A DNA stretch of 64,000 bases from Diphasiastrum complanatum (taxonomy: Eukaryota; Streptophyta; Lycopodiopsida; Lycopodiales; Lycopodiaceae): assembly GCA_029204225.1 (NCBI GenBank), contig CM055113.1:16995745-17059744 (forward strand), read 5' to 3'. This document shows, piece by piece, positions 1 to 12,959 of this stretch. A program made the position numbers and the translations under genes. Positions within the stretch are counted from its first letter, which is position 1, and each line of letters starts with the position of its first letter. The notes beneath the pieces were generated by a model, which saw nothing but the letters and a program-made list of their open reading frames with translations, had not been told where the DNA came from and did no database searches.

Positions 1-146
1 TTGGGAGAACTATAGGAGTGATTCAGTTGGCAGTGTCTAATGATCGCATCTGAACTCCATCCAAGCTGAAGAGAGTCGTGACTGATTCACCTTCGCAAAA
101 CTTTCACGAATCCGACGAATTCATCAATCATCACACATCCCCAACA
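1..146 (+). repeat. 3' end of the 5' LTR of copia-A
   Basis: From about base 9 the sequence repeats at 5252-5389 with a few substitutions, including the run around the CTTTCACGAATCCGACGAAT stretch. It ends CCAACA at 146, directly before the primer-binding site. The rest of the LTR is left of the window. Confidence 0.9.
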
Positions 147-147
147 G

Positions 148-159
148 TGGTATCAGAGC
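148..159 (+). promoter_or_regulatory. Primer-binding site of copia-A (initiator tRNA-Met)
   Basis: TGGTATCAGAGC follows the LTR end after one base. It is complementary to the 3' end of plant initiator tRNA-Met, the usual minus-strand primer of copia elements. Confidence 0.93.
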
Positions 160-260
160 GCACCCGGTCAAATTCTGACATAGCCAAAGAAGCTATCAAA
201 TCCAGGAGGCCAAGCATTCAGACAATAAACCATCAACAAGGAAACAGACTTCAAGAAGCA

Positions 261-1110
261 ATGGCTTCAATCAGCAGCATGCAAAGCAAGATCTGCACGA
301 TACTTGATTCTTCAAGATCTAACTTTCTAGCCTAGAAAGTTAAGACATCTTTGATACTCAAGGGTGAAGGACTCTTCCCCTGGGTGGATGGCACGGAAGA
401 AATGCCTACAGCAACCGACAAGGAGCTACACAAATGGAGGGAGAAAAACGACAAGGCAGTAGCCTTGCTATCATCTTCCATCGAAGATAGTCTCAAACTT
501 GACCTGGCTACACTCTCCAAGGCCAAGGAGATGTGGGATGCATTACTCACCAGATTTCAGATTCGTAAGAAAGATGAAGGATTTGTTTCTATCACTACAT
601 AACTCTGAGTAGAGAATGCAGTGTCAGCTGAGAAGCAGCTCACGTACCTGTTGAGAGCCTTACGTAGATCTTTCCAGACAACACGAACCCTGCTCGCGAA
701 AGATCCCGCCATGATCCTCGAAAAAGGGATTGTCGAGATTCGAGAGGAATTCGAGGCTAGAGAACATCTGGATCACAAAGATGGTTCTGACCAGGCCCTC
801 TACGACAACAAAGAAAAATCAAAGAAGCAATTTAAGCCTAAGAGGGAGTCCAATCAGAGGCAGGATCATGACTAGAAAGCAGAAGGAACAAGCAAGGGCA
901 ACTGGAAGACCAAAGGGAGGTCAAAACAACAAGGTGCATACAAGAAGACCTGTGTGAGATGCAAAAGAGACAGACATACAGTAGATACTTGCTGGCTCAA
1001 TCCCAAGATTGAGTGTATCCATTGGCATAAGAAGGGTCATGCAGCCATAGATTGCCGCCAGAACCCAAGGAACAAATCAGCACAGAACAAATAGGAGAAC
1101 AACAATAGTT
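261..1110 (+). pseudogene. Copia-A gag (UBN2 type), broken
   Basis: The likely start is the ATG at 261 (reads MASISSMQSKICTI). The usual capsid landmarks of UBN2/copia gag follow: the region after SNFLA, GEGLFPWVDG, and the AKEMWDALLTRF helix near 520-560. A Zn-knuckle-like stretch rich in Cys and His lies at about 945-1060. The frame is stopped at 333-335, where the closely related copia-H has Trp at the same site, and again at 600, 873 and 1090. In a live element gag packages the RNA into particles. This copy cannot give a full-length product. Confidence 0.85.
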
Positions 1111-1142
1111 CATTCTATGTTGAGGAGCCCGAGAGCTCGAAG

Positions 1143-2500
1143 ATGGGCGAAGAAAGAACGAACAAAAGTTGTTTGACCGCCTACATCTGTGAAGATGTGT
1201 GTGCAACATCAATGTTTGACACACATGAGGTGATCCTAGTTTCAGGAGCCACCTCACACTTTGTGACATCAAGACGAATCATGTCTGATTTCAGAAGTGC
1301 AGATCCCTCAAGATTCATAGTTCTTGGAGATGGATCTAAACATCAAGTGAACGGTATTGGTTCACTATGGCTCAACACCAACAGCAGAGACAGACGACTC
1401 GAAGACGTTCTGTTCGTGCCTACTCTGCAACAAGACTTGCTCTTTGTAGCAAGAATAGTAGATGCAGGGATGCGTGTGACGTTTTCTAATGAAACATGCA
1501 ACGTGATTGACGCCAGTACCAGTACTCTCGTTGCTCAAGGCAGAAGGAAAGGTAACCTATATCATCTGAAGGTACGCCTACCTGAAGATCAGATGCATCA
1601 GACTCATGACGACTCGCCAGACACTCTGTGGCACAGAAGACTCTACCACATGAACTCAATGGCACTTTACCAGGCAAGTCATCATGGAGCGATAATAGGG
1701 GTCAGCATATCAAATGCAACCAGTTTGACAACATGTGATGCATGTTTGAAAGGCAAGATGTCGCGCACTCCATTCGTCAAAGACTCCTACAGGACGACAA
1801 AGATTTTGGAACTAGTGCATTCTGACATTGGTGGACCACTCAACGTGATCTTAGTAGGAGATTCGAGATATTATATAACCTTCATTGATGATTATAGCAA
1901 ATTTGCCAGAGTGTACTTTATTCAAAATAAATCTGAAGCGCTCGATAAATTCACAGATTATGTGAATTGGACAGAGAGATGTACAGGCAGCAAGGTGAAG
2001 TAGATCAAAACAGATCGAGGTGGCGAATATATCTCAAATCGCTTCACTGACTTCTGCAATGATCATGGTATCATTCACAGAAGACCTGTAGCCTACACAC
2101 CGCAGCACAATGGTGTTGTTGAACGAAAGAACAGGACCCTAATGGAAGCAGCCAAATGCATGATGGCCTAATCGAAGGCTCCAAGGGCAATGTGGGCTGA
2201 AGCAGTAGCTATAGCCGCATACATCCAGAACAGGACATGTAAGTCTGGTGTTTCTCACACGACACCACATGAGCTATGGTGGGGTAGAAAGCCCAACCTG
2301 TCTCACGTTGGAATTTTTGGCTGTGCAGCATATGCACATATTCCTGATAGCTTCAAAAGAAGCTTGATGAGAAAGTCGAGCAGGGATTTCTGGTAGGTTA
2401 TGATAACAATTCGTCATACTACATAATCTACATGCCAGACACGAACATTATGAAAACAGTGAGAGATGTCAAATTCGATGACAATGGCCAATGACGATCC
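1143..2500 (+). pseudogene. Copia-A protease and integrase, broken
   Basis: The protease site reads VSGATSHF at 1239-1262, where DSGAT is expected, so the catalytic Asp codon (GAT) is now Val (GTT). The GAG-pre-integrase domain follows (LWHRRLYHM near 1627, then a C-x2-C pair near 1735). The integrase core shows HSDIGG (about 1819), TDRGGEY (about 2011) and HNGVVERKN (about 2107), giving the D-D-E triad. Stops at 2001-2003 and 2169-2171 cut the core. The integrase tail (PHELWWGRKP, then FGCAAYAHIP) ends in a frameshift near 2395. Confidence 0.87.
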
Positions 2501-2546
2501 TGTCAACTATGAAGTTTTGGAGAGATAGTACCATGACCTACCACCA

Positions 2547-3569
2547 GTGATAGAGGGAGCAGCAGACGAACATGAAAACGAAGATTTTCGAGTCGTCTCC
2601 CATTCGAACGACAAATCTGATGAAGAAAGATTCGAGAGACAACCTGCCGCCGCAGTTCTTGTAAACCAAGATGGTTTCGGACCGAGCAGAGCAGACAAGG
2701 GCAAAGGCATAGCTATTTCAGGAGGATCTCCCAGAAGGTCAACAAGACCACAAAGAGCGCTAGCAAGATATGTGCCAGGCAGCTCAACTTTCACATCAGA
2801 AGAGTTCAGTGGCGAACTACAAACTTTCGAGGAGGCGATTGAAGGTCCAGAAAAGGACAAATGGATCCAAGCCATGAATGAAGAGATGGAGACCATGAGG
2901 AAGAACCAGGTATGGACGTTGGAGCCATTACCACATAAGCGCAAGACTGTCAAATGCAAATGTGTCTTCAAACTCAAATACGGACCAGATGGGAACATCA
3001 CGAAATACAAGGCAAGACTGGTAGTAAAGGGTTTCTCTCAGAGATACGGTATTGACTACTCTGAGACCTTCTCTCCTGTCGTCAAACATTTGTTCCTACA
3101 TCTGTTATTTGCATATGCAGTAGATTATGACCTCAGGATCCACATTGTGGACAAGAAGACAGCCTTCCTGCATGGTGAATTAGACGAAGAGGTCTACATG
3201 GATCAACCCCCAGGATATGTCTCGAATTCACTTTCTGACTATGCATGCAGAATGCATAGAAGCATCTATGGTCTGAAATAATCAGTCCGACAATGGTACA
3301 AGAAGAAAGATCAAGCCCTGAAATCATTAGGATTCAAGCCTCTGTTGGCTGATTCCAATGTATATATCAGAGTTACAAATGGGCAGATCATCATTGTGGC
3401 TGTGTATGTGGATGACACTCTGATACTTTGCAGGAGTGAGCAGCTAATAGCTGAAGTAAAGGCAAACATCTCGAAATATTTTGAGATAGTGAATCTGGGA
3501 GAAGCCAGATGTTACCTAGGCTTGCAAATTGAAAGGGACTACGAGGGAGGTAAGTTATACCTTCACTAG
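2547..3569 (+). pseudogene. Copia-A reverse transcriptase, broken
   Basis: The RVT_2 signature is clear: WTLEPLPHKRKTVKCKCVFK, then YKARLVVKGFSQ, FSPVVKH, AFLHGELDEEVYMDQPPGY and the catalytic VYVDDTLIL near 3402-3430. The open frame from 2547 runs 244 codons. It stops at 3279-3281 just after SIYGLK, where Gln is the family consensus, then continues in frame to a second stop at 3567-3569. The YVDD core is intact. The 5' part (2547-2800) is the variable integrase-RT linker. Confidence 0.88.
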
Positions 3570-3605
3570 TCCAAATACACCCAGAAGATCCTAGAGAACT
3601 TTGGG

Positions 3606-4397
3606 ATGCTTAACTACAAAGGAGTGAACACTCCAATGCTCCCTGTGCTGACGAATGATGACTATCCAAAGATTGAGGAAGAGAGAGAACAGATGCAACT
3701 CACACCTTACAGGAAGCTGATAGGATCACTGATGTACCTTGTAGACAACACACGTCCTGATATTGCTTATGCAATATTCAGGATGAGCCAATTCTGTACG
3801 AATCCAAGCTCGACACATTGGAAGATTGCAAAACGAATTTTGCAATATCTTCAATTAACGAGGGATTATGGCTTGTGTTATTGTCATGGTGCAGGTCTCA
3901 GGATACTTTCCTACATCAATGCTAGTTGGGCATCTCTCAAGGATGACTATAAAAGTGTCTCAGGAGGATGCACCGTTGCATCAGGAGTAGCAGTTCTCTG
4001 GGTTAGCAAGAAGCAGACCGTTGTAGCCCAGTCATACTACGAAGCAGAGTACGTAGCAGCAGCAAAGATGGCCAACGAATTAATTTGGCTAAGGCAGTTC
4101 TTGGATGAATTGGGTGAAACAAGCAACGAGCCTCTGGTCTTGCAGATGGACAACACCTCTGCAATACACCTGACAAAAGATCCCATGTTCCGTTCCAGAA
4201 CGAAGCACATTGCAATCAAGTACCACTTGATTAGGGATCTAATTGAGAAGAAGATGCTACAGACCACCTTCATCGGAACGAGAGACATGGTTGCTGACAT
4301 CTTCACCAAAGCCCTGGACAAAGGACTCTTTGAGAGACAAAGGAGCAGTCTCGGGATCGTAAAGCTATCATGCTTTCAGAGGGAGCTAAAGAAATGA
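3606..4397 (+). pseudogene. Copia-A RT thumb and RNase H, open frame of 263 codons
   Basis: This long uninterrupted part of the polyprotein holds the RT C-terminal segment (YRKLIGSLMYL, TRPDIAYAIF) and the copia RNase H. RNase H normally opens with Y-x-D-A; here it reads YINASWAS near 3912-3935, so the first catalytic Asp is Asn. The later EAEYVAAAK and LQMDNTSAIHL motifs keep their acidic residues. The end, KHIAIKYHLIRD and ADIFTKALDKGLF, is textbook copia. It has no start of its own and is a polyprotein segment, not a free gene. Confidence 0.88.
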
Positions 4398-5389
4398 AAT
4401 GTTTCCAACTACAAAGCCTTGCTAGCTTTCAGCCCTCAACTCGACGAAGACATTCGCAAACTCGAAGATCTGGAGACACGAAGCACGAAAAGTTTCACGA
4501 ACACGAAAGTCAAAGGAGACAAAGACGAACGATTCGTGAACACGAAAGATCCACGAACGAGATTCCTTTGCGGTCCAGTACGAGAGAAAGGCATACGAGC
4601 AAAACGAAACCCGTTTTGCCCTCACGCTCCAAAGAGTACCAACTAAGATCATGCAAGTACCCAGAAGTACAAATATCTGATCTGATGGTATGACATCAGC
4701 AGATACACTTTAGGTCGTGGCTAATCTGCCACTCTTGTGACTCCCTGACTAGTTGCTTAATCACTCTAATATTAGATTTACATAGAGGACCATACTTATG
4801 GATGATACTTGACATATAGATCAACAAAATACACGTACAATGTAATGTAATAGTCTGATGCTAGTAAGCAATCAAGACAAAAAAATACAGAATACTTGTC
4901 CGCCTGCGTGCGAAGACAATTCTGTCTAGGATAAGAAGATCCAACTGTCCACTAGTAAAGCGAGACGATTACTTGTGAGAGAACCGCGTTTCTCTCACGC
5001 CAATGCACTGTGTGGGTATGCACATAGTGCTCACAGAATCAGAGAAAAAAAATCAATAGACGATATTGTAGCCTTCGTGCACATATCAATTCGTGTTGTG
5101 TCTGATCTCGAATGCAAATGTTTCTGCTGTTAATCGCGTGTCTGAGTTTCTTCTTGTTCATTTTGAATTCCGCACTTTGGTTGAAACTATGTTTGAATGC
5201 TTTATTAATTTTATGAACGTAGATCAGTAGTGACTGACTACACTCTGGAGGATTGTAGAAGTGATTCAGTTGGCAGTGTCCAGCGATCGCATCTGAACTC
5301 CATCCGAGCTTAAGAGAGTCATGACTGATTCGCCTTCGCGAAACTTTCACGAATCCGACGAATTCATCAGTCATCACACATCCCCAACA
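4387..5389 (+). repeat. 3' LTR of copia-A with polypurine tract just upstream
   Basis: The polypurine tract AGAGGGAGC is at 4378-4386. By analogy with copia-H, where the LTR starts TGAAGAAACA right after the same tract, this LTR starts at 4387 (TAAAGAAATG, its TG changed to TA). It ends CCAACA at 5389, matching base 146. Length is about 1.0 kb. An alternative start is the TGTTTCC at 4400. Confidence 0.85.
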
Positions 5390-5931
5390 ATTTTTAAGGC
5401 CCCTTTGTCCTAAGTTGTTCATATTTTATGCTCTATTTCTTCGAATTCTTGTATCTTTTCCGTTTGATCTCGGATTTCGATGCAGTAAAAAGCAAAAATG
5501 ATCATTACATCAAGCTTGACATTATCACAATGCTATAAAAGCAAAATTAATCAACAAAGTTGAGAGTCTACCATAATATATTGGTGTTTTCTTTATCTTA
5601 CAAGTTTCATTCTTCAAAGACTCCGAATTTTGGGACAGTGGAGAAACCGAACTCTCTGTGATTGTGAAGGTTTTCGAGAAATTGTGCAGTTACAATTTCT
5701 TTTTATCAAGTTGCAATTTTTGATCAACGCATAATGTCTGTGTCTTATGGTGCAACTAGAACAATGAGTGCAATTTCTTACAAGAGCCAATTGTCTCAAA
5801 ATGAATGGCATTCGAACCGATATCAACAGCCTAATTGAAATAATGCTGATCTGATTATTCATTATCCTTGTCAATGGGTACTACATGAATTGGAGTTTTA
5901 TAATCTACAGTCACTTGAATATTAAAATGCT
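5390..5931. other. AT-rich spacer, nothing recognised
   Basis: This is flanking sequence right of copia-A. No frame longer than about 86 codons and no motif seen. Confidence 0.6.
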
Positions 5932-6260
5932 ATGGACTTTAGTGAACATATTGACGTTATGGTAAAAATGCATAAAAGACTAGAGTCAAAGAAAAATATC
6001 AATGAAAAAATCTACTTGCTGAACTTCAGTGGCAATGTGAGCATCATTGATGTGAGAGAATGGGTACACCAGTTGGACAATTACTTCCAAGGTTTCCAAG
6101 GTCTGATGAAGCTAAATTTGCTTATACTTCTCTTAATCTTGAAGGTCCAGCATATGTTTGGTGGCAAAGAGTTCTAGCAGTTTCACAATCACAACCGATG
6201 ATTTGCAATTGGACCCAATTTGAGCAGTTGTGTACCAAAGTTTTATTGAATCCCTTTTAA
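5932..6260 (+). pseudogene. Ty3/gypsy gag fragment, frameshifted
   Basis: The first frame gives REWVHQLDNYFQGF (about 6055-6100). A second frame then gives DEAKFAYTSLNLEGPAYVWW (about 6105-6165) and a W-x2-F helix. This W-LD-YF ... A..L.G.A..WW pattern is the conserved core of gypsy gag (Retrotrans_gag). One frameshift near 6100 separates the halves. No pol is attached. Confidence 0.72.
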
Positions 6261-7354
6261 GAGAAAATGTTTGTCAACGTCAATGTTCATCTTATCAAAC
6301 TAATTTTGTCTAGGACTACATTGTTGCATTGTGAAAAGTTCCTAGATCACAATCTATTGCTACTTGCCAAAGTAGTAATGTTTTCTTGGACCAGAACAAT
6401 CAAGATGGTATCTTGGATGGACAATCAAGAGTGAAATAGTCAACTAATATTTGTCAATCTCCTCCTTATATAGCTACAATCACTAATTGTACATTTATGC
6501 ACATGGAAGATAATGTGGGACAAAGTAATTTGACATGCAAAAGATGCTAGAAAAGTCAGAACAAAGATGGAATGAAATGTGTGTGTTTTATCAACCTCTT
6601 CTTTAGCAATCTTATAGAATTTATGAGACATATTTCTAGATCAAAGGTTTTTCTACAGAAGACTTGCTGCAACCTTGTTCTACAATAATGAGCTGGCAGC
6701 AGAATCTGAGCAAGGATATTTGACTAGATTTTGTGTGGATATCATATGGATTATACATGCACGAATAACTATCCACACAATATCCATGCAAACTAGCCTC
6801 TTTTCTTTTTGCAGTTTGTTGTGGGGTGGACCTTCCATGCATAGGTAATCCACACCAAGCTTGACTACCTGGGCTGATTGTCTGAGTATGGGTCATCAGA
6901 GAGTTGGTCATTAGAATATTTTTGCATGGAAGATCCACATTATTCAAATTTTTCGATTTCTAGTGTTGGGCAGACAATTGGTGCAGAGAAGATGTTTGTG
7001 TGGATGATTCACGTGCATATTCACACCAGTCCATGATTATATCCAAGCAAAAGAAATTTGGACCTCGTGGCCTCCTTTGGATGTTGAGTGGATATTTGGC
7101 TATTTTCATATAATGAAGTGAATATCCTCATTGGAAGGATGACAATTTTAAGTTCATTGTTTTGTTGGATGACGTCAAAATGGTGGCATTTCAAACTTTG
7201 ATTGTACGTGCATCACATAAAAGTTGGATCTTGTGGAAAGCTATTGATTTTCATCATTATTTAGAGGAGGAGACTCACATATTTCATCCCAAGACGTTCA
7301 TTTAACAATCTATCGAAGACAAAACTTGGATCTTAAAGACTATTTGTTGAGCTC
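6261..7354. other. No gene recognised
   Basis: About 1.1 kb of AT-rich sequence with only short frames on both strands. It may hold more of the same gypsy element, too decayed to read. Confidence 0.5.
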
Positions 7355-7690
7355 TCACTTGTTACGGCCATATTCGATTAAGGACCTGGAATAGTCCTAA
7401 TATGGTAGACCGGCCCTCCAGTGTTCGAGATTATTAGTCACGCCTAGATTTTATTCCACATCGAGGCCTGTTGGTGACTAGCAAGCTTGAGAGGACCCAG
7501 ACACTCTAATTGAGACATATGGAGTAGTGCTTGTACGTGTGACTGATATAGGCAAGAGGTATGCATGAAGAGCTGTGATCTATTTATAGTTGACCTGCAT
7601 GGGGATTGCATGTGTTCATGCATAGGATCCTACTCTCTGTATATTGAGGTAGTGACTATTCCGTTGACGACTTGGTCTAGGTTACCTGAT

Positions 7691-8187
7691 GAGCTCTTCT
7701 TCTCTTGCTGTCACATTGGCATGGCTTGGGGGCTAGATACAGGAGGATTCTCTAGGAGGGATCTAGGATTGGTTGGGTGGTTTTGCTCCACAGTCTCTCT
7801 TGTGTTTTCCTATCCTCATCTTAGGGGATTGTCCCTAGTGGTCTTTACATTGGTATCAGAGCCCGACTAAGATGCGGTTTTGGATGGGATGGAGAGAAGT
7901 TATACATCAAATCGGAATTGGAACGCACTTGGATTCACATCCCAGATGGAGTGCCTTTTTTTCAAGGGAAATTGAGTTTGGATTCACTAATTCTTGGTTG
8001 TGGCATGCTTTCCAAACTTGGTGGTAGAGAGCTCTTCTCCTCTTGTTGTCACATTGGCATGGCTTGGGGGCTAGATCCAAGAGGATTCTCCAGGAGGGAT
8101 CTAGGATTGGTTGGGTGGTTTTGCTCCATAGTCTCTCTTGTGTTTTCCTATCCTCATCTTAGGGGTTAGTCCCTAGTGGTCATTACA
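7691..8187 (+). repeat. Direct repeat of 159 bp: LTR ends at 7691-7849 and 8029-8187
   Basis: Both copies run from GAGCTCTTCT to TTACA, have the same length and differ at scattered bases only. The first is followed by a primer-binding site, the second by the TCACT duplication, which identifies them as the ends of the left and right LTRs. Confidence 0.88.
7851..7862 (+). promoter_or_regulatory. Primer-binding site of the small LTR element
   Basis: TGGTATCAGAGC lies one base after the LTR end at 7849 and is complementary to the 3' end of initiator tRNA-Met. Confidence 0.9.
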
Positions 8188-8192
8188 TCACT

Positions 8193-10182
<1,990 letters not shown>

Positions 10183-10638
10183 ATGCACGTTTATATGCCA
10201 AGTGGCGTTCGCGGAGCCCAAATCTTCTCACATGTGAAAAAGTGTCCATGCCTTATCTGTAGTCCACGATGCGACCTGGCATGTCAGTTATTAGCAAATC
10301 AGAAAATTTGCTTAGAAGCTGATCCGCAAACGCCATCGCTATTGGCCCAGTTAGCAGAGCACAGAGAGCTAAGTTCTAACTTCTACGAGAAACCTGCTAC
10401 ATGTCGCCCATGGCTGCCAGTCTGGTTAGCAGATTGGACAAATAGTATTGTTTTGTTTGCTCCTGGATGGATTCCATTTGACAAACGCAGTCCATGTGAA
10501 TGGGAAATCAATCAGTCGTGTTTCAGCATGGATGTTGAATATAATAAGAAGGCTAGATTTTGCCATAAACTCGCGTCCAATCAACAATTCAAGAGGAAAG
10601 AAAAAGACTTTCGAAGAAGGTCTCAAAGGTTCTTTTAG
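10183..10638 (+). CDS. Open frame of 151 codons, unknown
   Basis: It starts at ATG (MHVYMPSGVRG) and ends RRRSQRFF. The predicted protein is rich in Cys and Trp in the first 100 residues and basic at the end. I recognise no domain, signal peptide or membrane segment. The block is less AT-rich than its surroundings, which alone could keep a frame open by chance. Other frames overlap it. It could be an exon, part of an unrecognised repeat, or non-coding; I lean to non-coding. Confidence 0.2.
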   Translation: MHVYMPSGVRGAQIFSHVKKCPCLICSPRCDLACQLLANQKICLEADPQTPSLLAQLAEHRELSSNFYEKPATCRPWLPVWLADWTNSIVLFAPGWIPFDKRSPCEWEINQSCFSMDVEYNKKARFCHKLASNQQFKRKEKDFRRRSQRFF

Positions 10639-10708
10639 CCTGTAGTTTTTTCATTTGAAAATCTAATCAATAAATTGAAATTTCGCAACGGCTCCAGTGC
10701 GATTTATC

Positions 10709-10740
10709 TTTTTTTTTTTTTGGGGGGGGGGGGGGGGGGG
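10709..10740 (+). repeat. Homopolymer junction T13-G19
   Basis: Thirteen T (10709-10721) are followed directly by nineteen G (10722-10740). Length is likely to vary and may be affected by sequencing error. Confidence 0.9.
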
Positions 10741-11320
10741 CACATTTTAAACCAATAAGGATATATGAATTTTTGAAGTGGGCTTCAGCTTGTAATTTAG
10801 AATGACCTATCATTTTTTACAAAGAAATGTGATTCTTGCGGTGTCTCATAGAGAATCTTACTGTCGAATAGCAATAAATTCAGTAGTAAAGACTATCCTC
10901 CCTCGCAAATTGCATGAATGTTCACTACATAAAATGGGTGACCAAAGATTTTGTTTTATTGTCGGATAACAATAAATCGATGATAAATGCAATTCGGTTG
11001 AAAACTTCAAAATGAAAAACCTCCTTATGATGAAGGATTTCTGGCAACTAACTTTCAACGAAGATTAGCACCCCATAATATTCCGGATCCACCCCACCAA
11101 AAATAAAAATATCAAGCAGTGACAAAATTGAGGTAACTAAAAGAGATGCAAACAGCTCATGGTGAATGAAGAGACATGAAAGTGGGACCGAAGAGCATCT
11201 TGAGCCCTTTGTATGATAATTATGTCAGTCCACGACCATATAATTCCTCAAATCTCCTCGGCCACTATACCAAGCAAAGCTTGGTCTACCTTGCAAAAGA
11301 TGTAAAACGCAACAGGAGTT
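10741..11320. other. No gene recognised
   Basis: AT-rich stretch before copia-B; only frames of about 60 codons. Confidence 0.5.
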
Positions 11321-12670
11321 TTGTTTCTCAAACAAAATATGATCAACATGAAGAAGAGTGAATTTGAATCATTATATACTATATTTACCATGGTCAAAGA
11401 GGTATGCATTAAGCTATCGACAGTAAATGAGACAGGTTTAGAATTTGATGTAATGAACGTGCTATTGATTGCACTTATGTCGTCATATCGCCGCCTCATC
11501 ACCACCTTGATGGTGAGAGAGAAACGACTGACTTTGGAATTTTTTTAAAATTCTTTTGCAAGAACAGCTAATACAAAAAGGCCACTTCAAATATTCTAGG
11601 AGTAATGATCAAACCTTAATGGCTAGAAACACAAACTCAAGAGGAAGGAATCAGACTCAATGAAGAGGGAAAGAAAATATAATAAGAACACTTCACAGAA
11701 CTAGCATGAGGATTCTTTTTTTTTATTCTTGTGATGATTTTCTCGCATCCTCTAATGATAATAGAAAAGAAGGTCCTTGCTTGTATTGTGCAAAAGAAGG
11801 GCATATTCCAAGTGAACATACGATCAAACAAGTTGCTACTTATATTTGAGGAAGAAAGAGAGGATCTCATTCAAAATCCAATCCATCTTGTTTTTCGGGA
11901 GAAGAATAAACAAGCTTTTGAATTCTATAATTTTATTGGAGAAGGAAATTATAAACTATAAAGTATAAATTTTATGTCCTACATCATCCGAAGGTGAGTC
12001 AAGATTTCGATGCTTCTTAACATATGACATCACATAGGGAGTGGATAGCTAACTTTGTGCATGATTCTAATAAGAACAAATTCATTTTGAAAATTGATAG
12101 TACACAGTTTTGAAGAGGCTGGTAATGTCAAAATTTATCTCTATTTAGGTTAAAGTGCAAATATCATATGAATTTATTATTGGTGGGTTGTTTAACGATT
12201 TAAAATCTTCAACTTGGATTGTATAAAGATAAATTCATTGTCAAAAATATTCACAAACATTCTAAGATTATTGCAAAAGACTTCAGGTGTGATAACAAGC
12301 TATACATGCTTGGGACTCATTTTGGGCAGCATGCTTATGTTACACATGAAGATCACCATATCATCTTATGGCATGAACAGTTTTGGTCATTGCAACTATG
12401 GTACTTTGAAACTACTTCATGATCAAGCTATGATATTAGGAATTCCAAAGGTCAACATTTTGTGAAGCTCAATGCTAACATCTATTAAGCTAAAGTTGTA
12501 TTGTAGCCTTTGCATTGTGATTTATGGGGACCTTCCTTTGCACTTTCTATTGGAGGTTCATTTTCCTTTCAGTATGTGCATTCCAAAAAAAGCATGTCTT
12601 GGAATAACGGGGGAGGTGTGGATACTTGACATCAAACTAACACCTCTTTTTGTAATCTACTTACAATAGC
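11321..12670 (+). pseudogene. Copia-B: gag to GAG-pre-integrase fragment, broken
   Basis: A gag C-terminal helix region (VNETGLEFDVMNVLLIALMS, then YRRLITTLMV) lies at 11420-11530. A Zn-knuckle at about 11776-11817 reads CLYCAKEGHIPSEH, with His in place of the last Cys. A decayed protease with an HMT-like motif is near 12025. The GAG-pre-integrase domain (KLYMLG, then ILWHEQF) is at 12219-12465; its second half (NYGTLKLLHDQAMI) is in a shifted frame. A scrap of integrase (HCDLWGP) is near 12515. No LTR or RT was found. Confidence 0.68.
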
Positions 12671-12959
12671 AATCTCTCCTTTAAGCAAATAATCTAATAC
12701 ATTGCTTCTTGGACTATGTCAGAGATTTCAAGCTCATCTACAAACAATTTATGAACCTTCACATTGAGTGGGCTACGCATATATGCATGGACTACAAATA
12801 ATTTTGAACTTAATGATACCTACAAGCAACTACATTGACCATTTAGAGAGCTCAAACTTCTAATTCTTTAACTAACATAGCGGTCTATTGTTTATATTCT
12901 AATCATATGCCTCCTTTTAATACTTTACTACAAAGTGGTCAGTCGTCTCTCCTAGTAAT

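Larger units (their letters stand above)
1..5389 (+). mobile_element. Copia-A: Ty1/copia LTR retrotransposon, nearly full length, inactive
   Basis: The order is LTR end, tRNA-Met primer-binding site, gag, protease, integrase, RT, RNase H, polypurine tract, 3' LTR. Protease-integrase ahead of RT-RNase H is the diagnostic order for Ty1/copia. The last 146 bases of the left LTR match the last part of the right LTR (about 5244-5389), so the element begins just outside the window. Coding is cut by at least seven in-frame stops, and catalytic residues are changed in protease and RNase H, so it cannot move by itself. Two relatives of the same family are present: a fragment at 25.7-26.7 kb and copia-H at 31.9-36.8 kb. 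Confidence 0.93.
7360..8187 (+). mobile_element. Small LTR element (828 bp) with 5-bp target duplication
   Basis: It starts TGTTACGG at 7360 and ends TTACA at 8187. TCACT flanks both sides, at 7355-7359 and 8188-8192. The full left LTR is 7360-7849 (490 bp). A primer-binding site follows, then about 170 bp of internal sequence, then the last 159 bp of a second LTR. No protein is encoded. It is either a TRIM-like non-autonomous element or a larger one collapsed by an internal deletion that removed most of the right LTR. Confidence 0.82.

Noticed and set aside
148-159. Possible tRNA-Met gene
   Set aside because: Only the 12 bases that pair with the tRNA 3' end are present; no cloverleaf surrounds this or the other sites.
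3606-4397. Intact 263-codon frame as a domesticated host gene
   Set aside because: It is in frame with the rest of copia-A pol, has no start of its own, and its catalytic Asp is changed; chance preservation in a fairly young element explains it.
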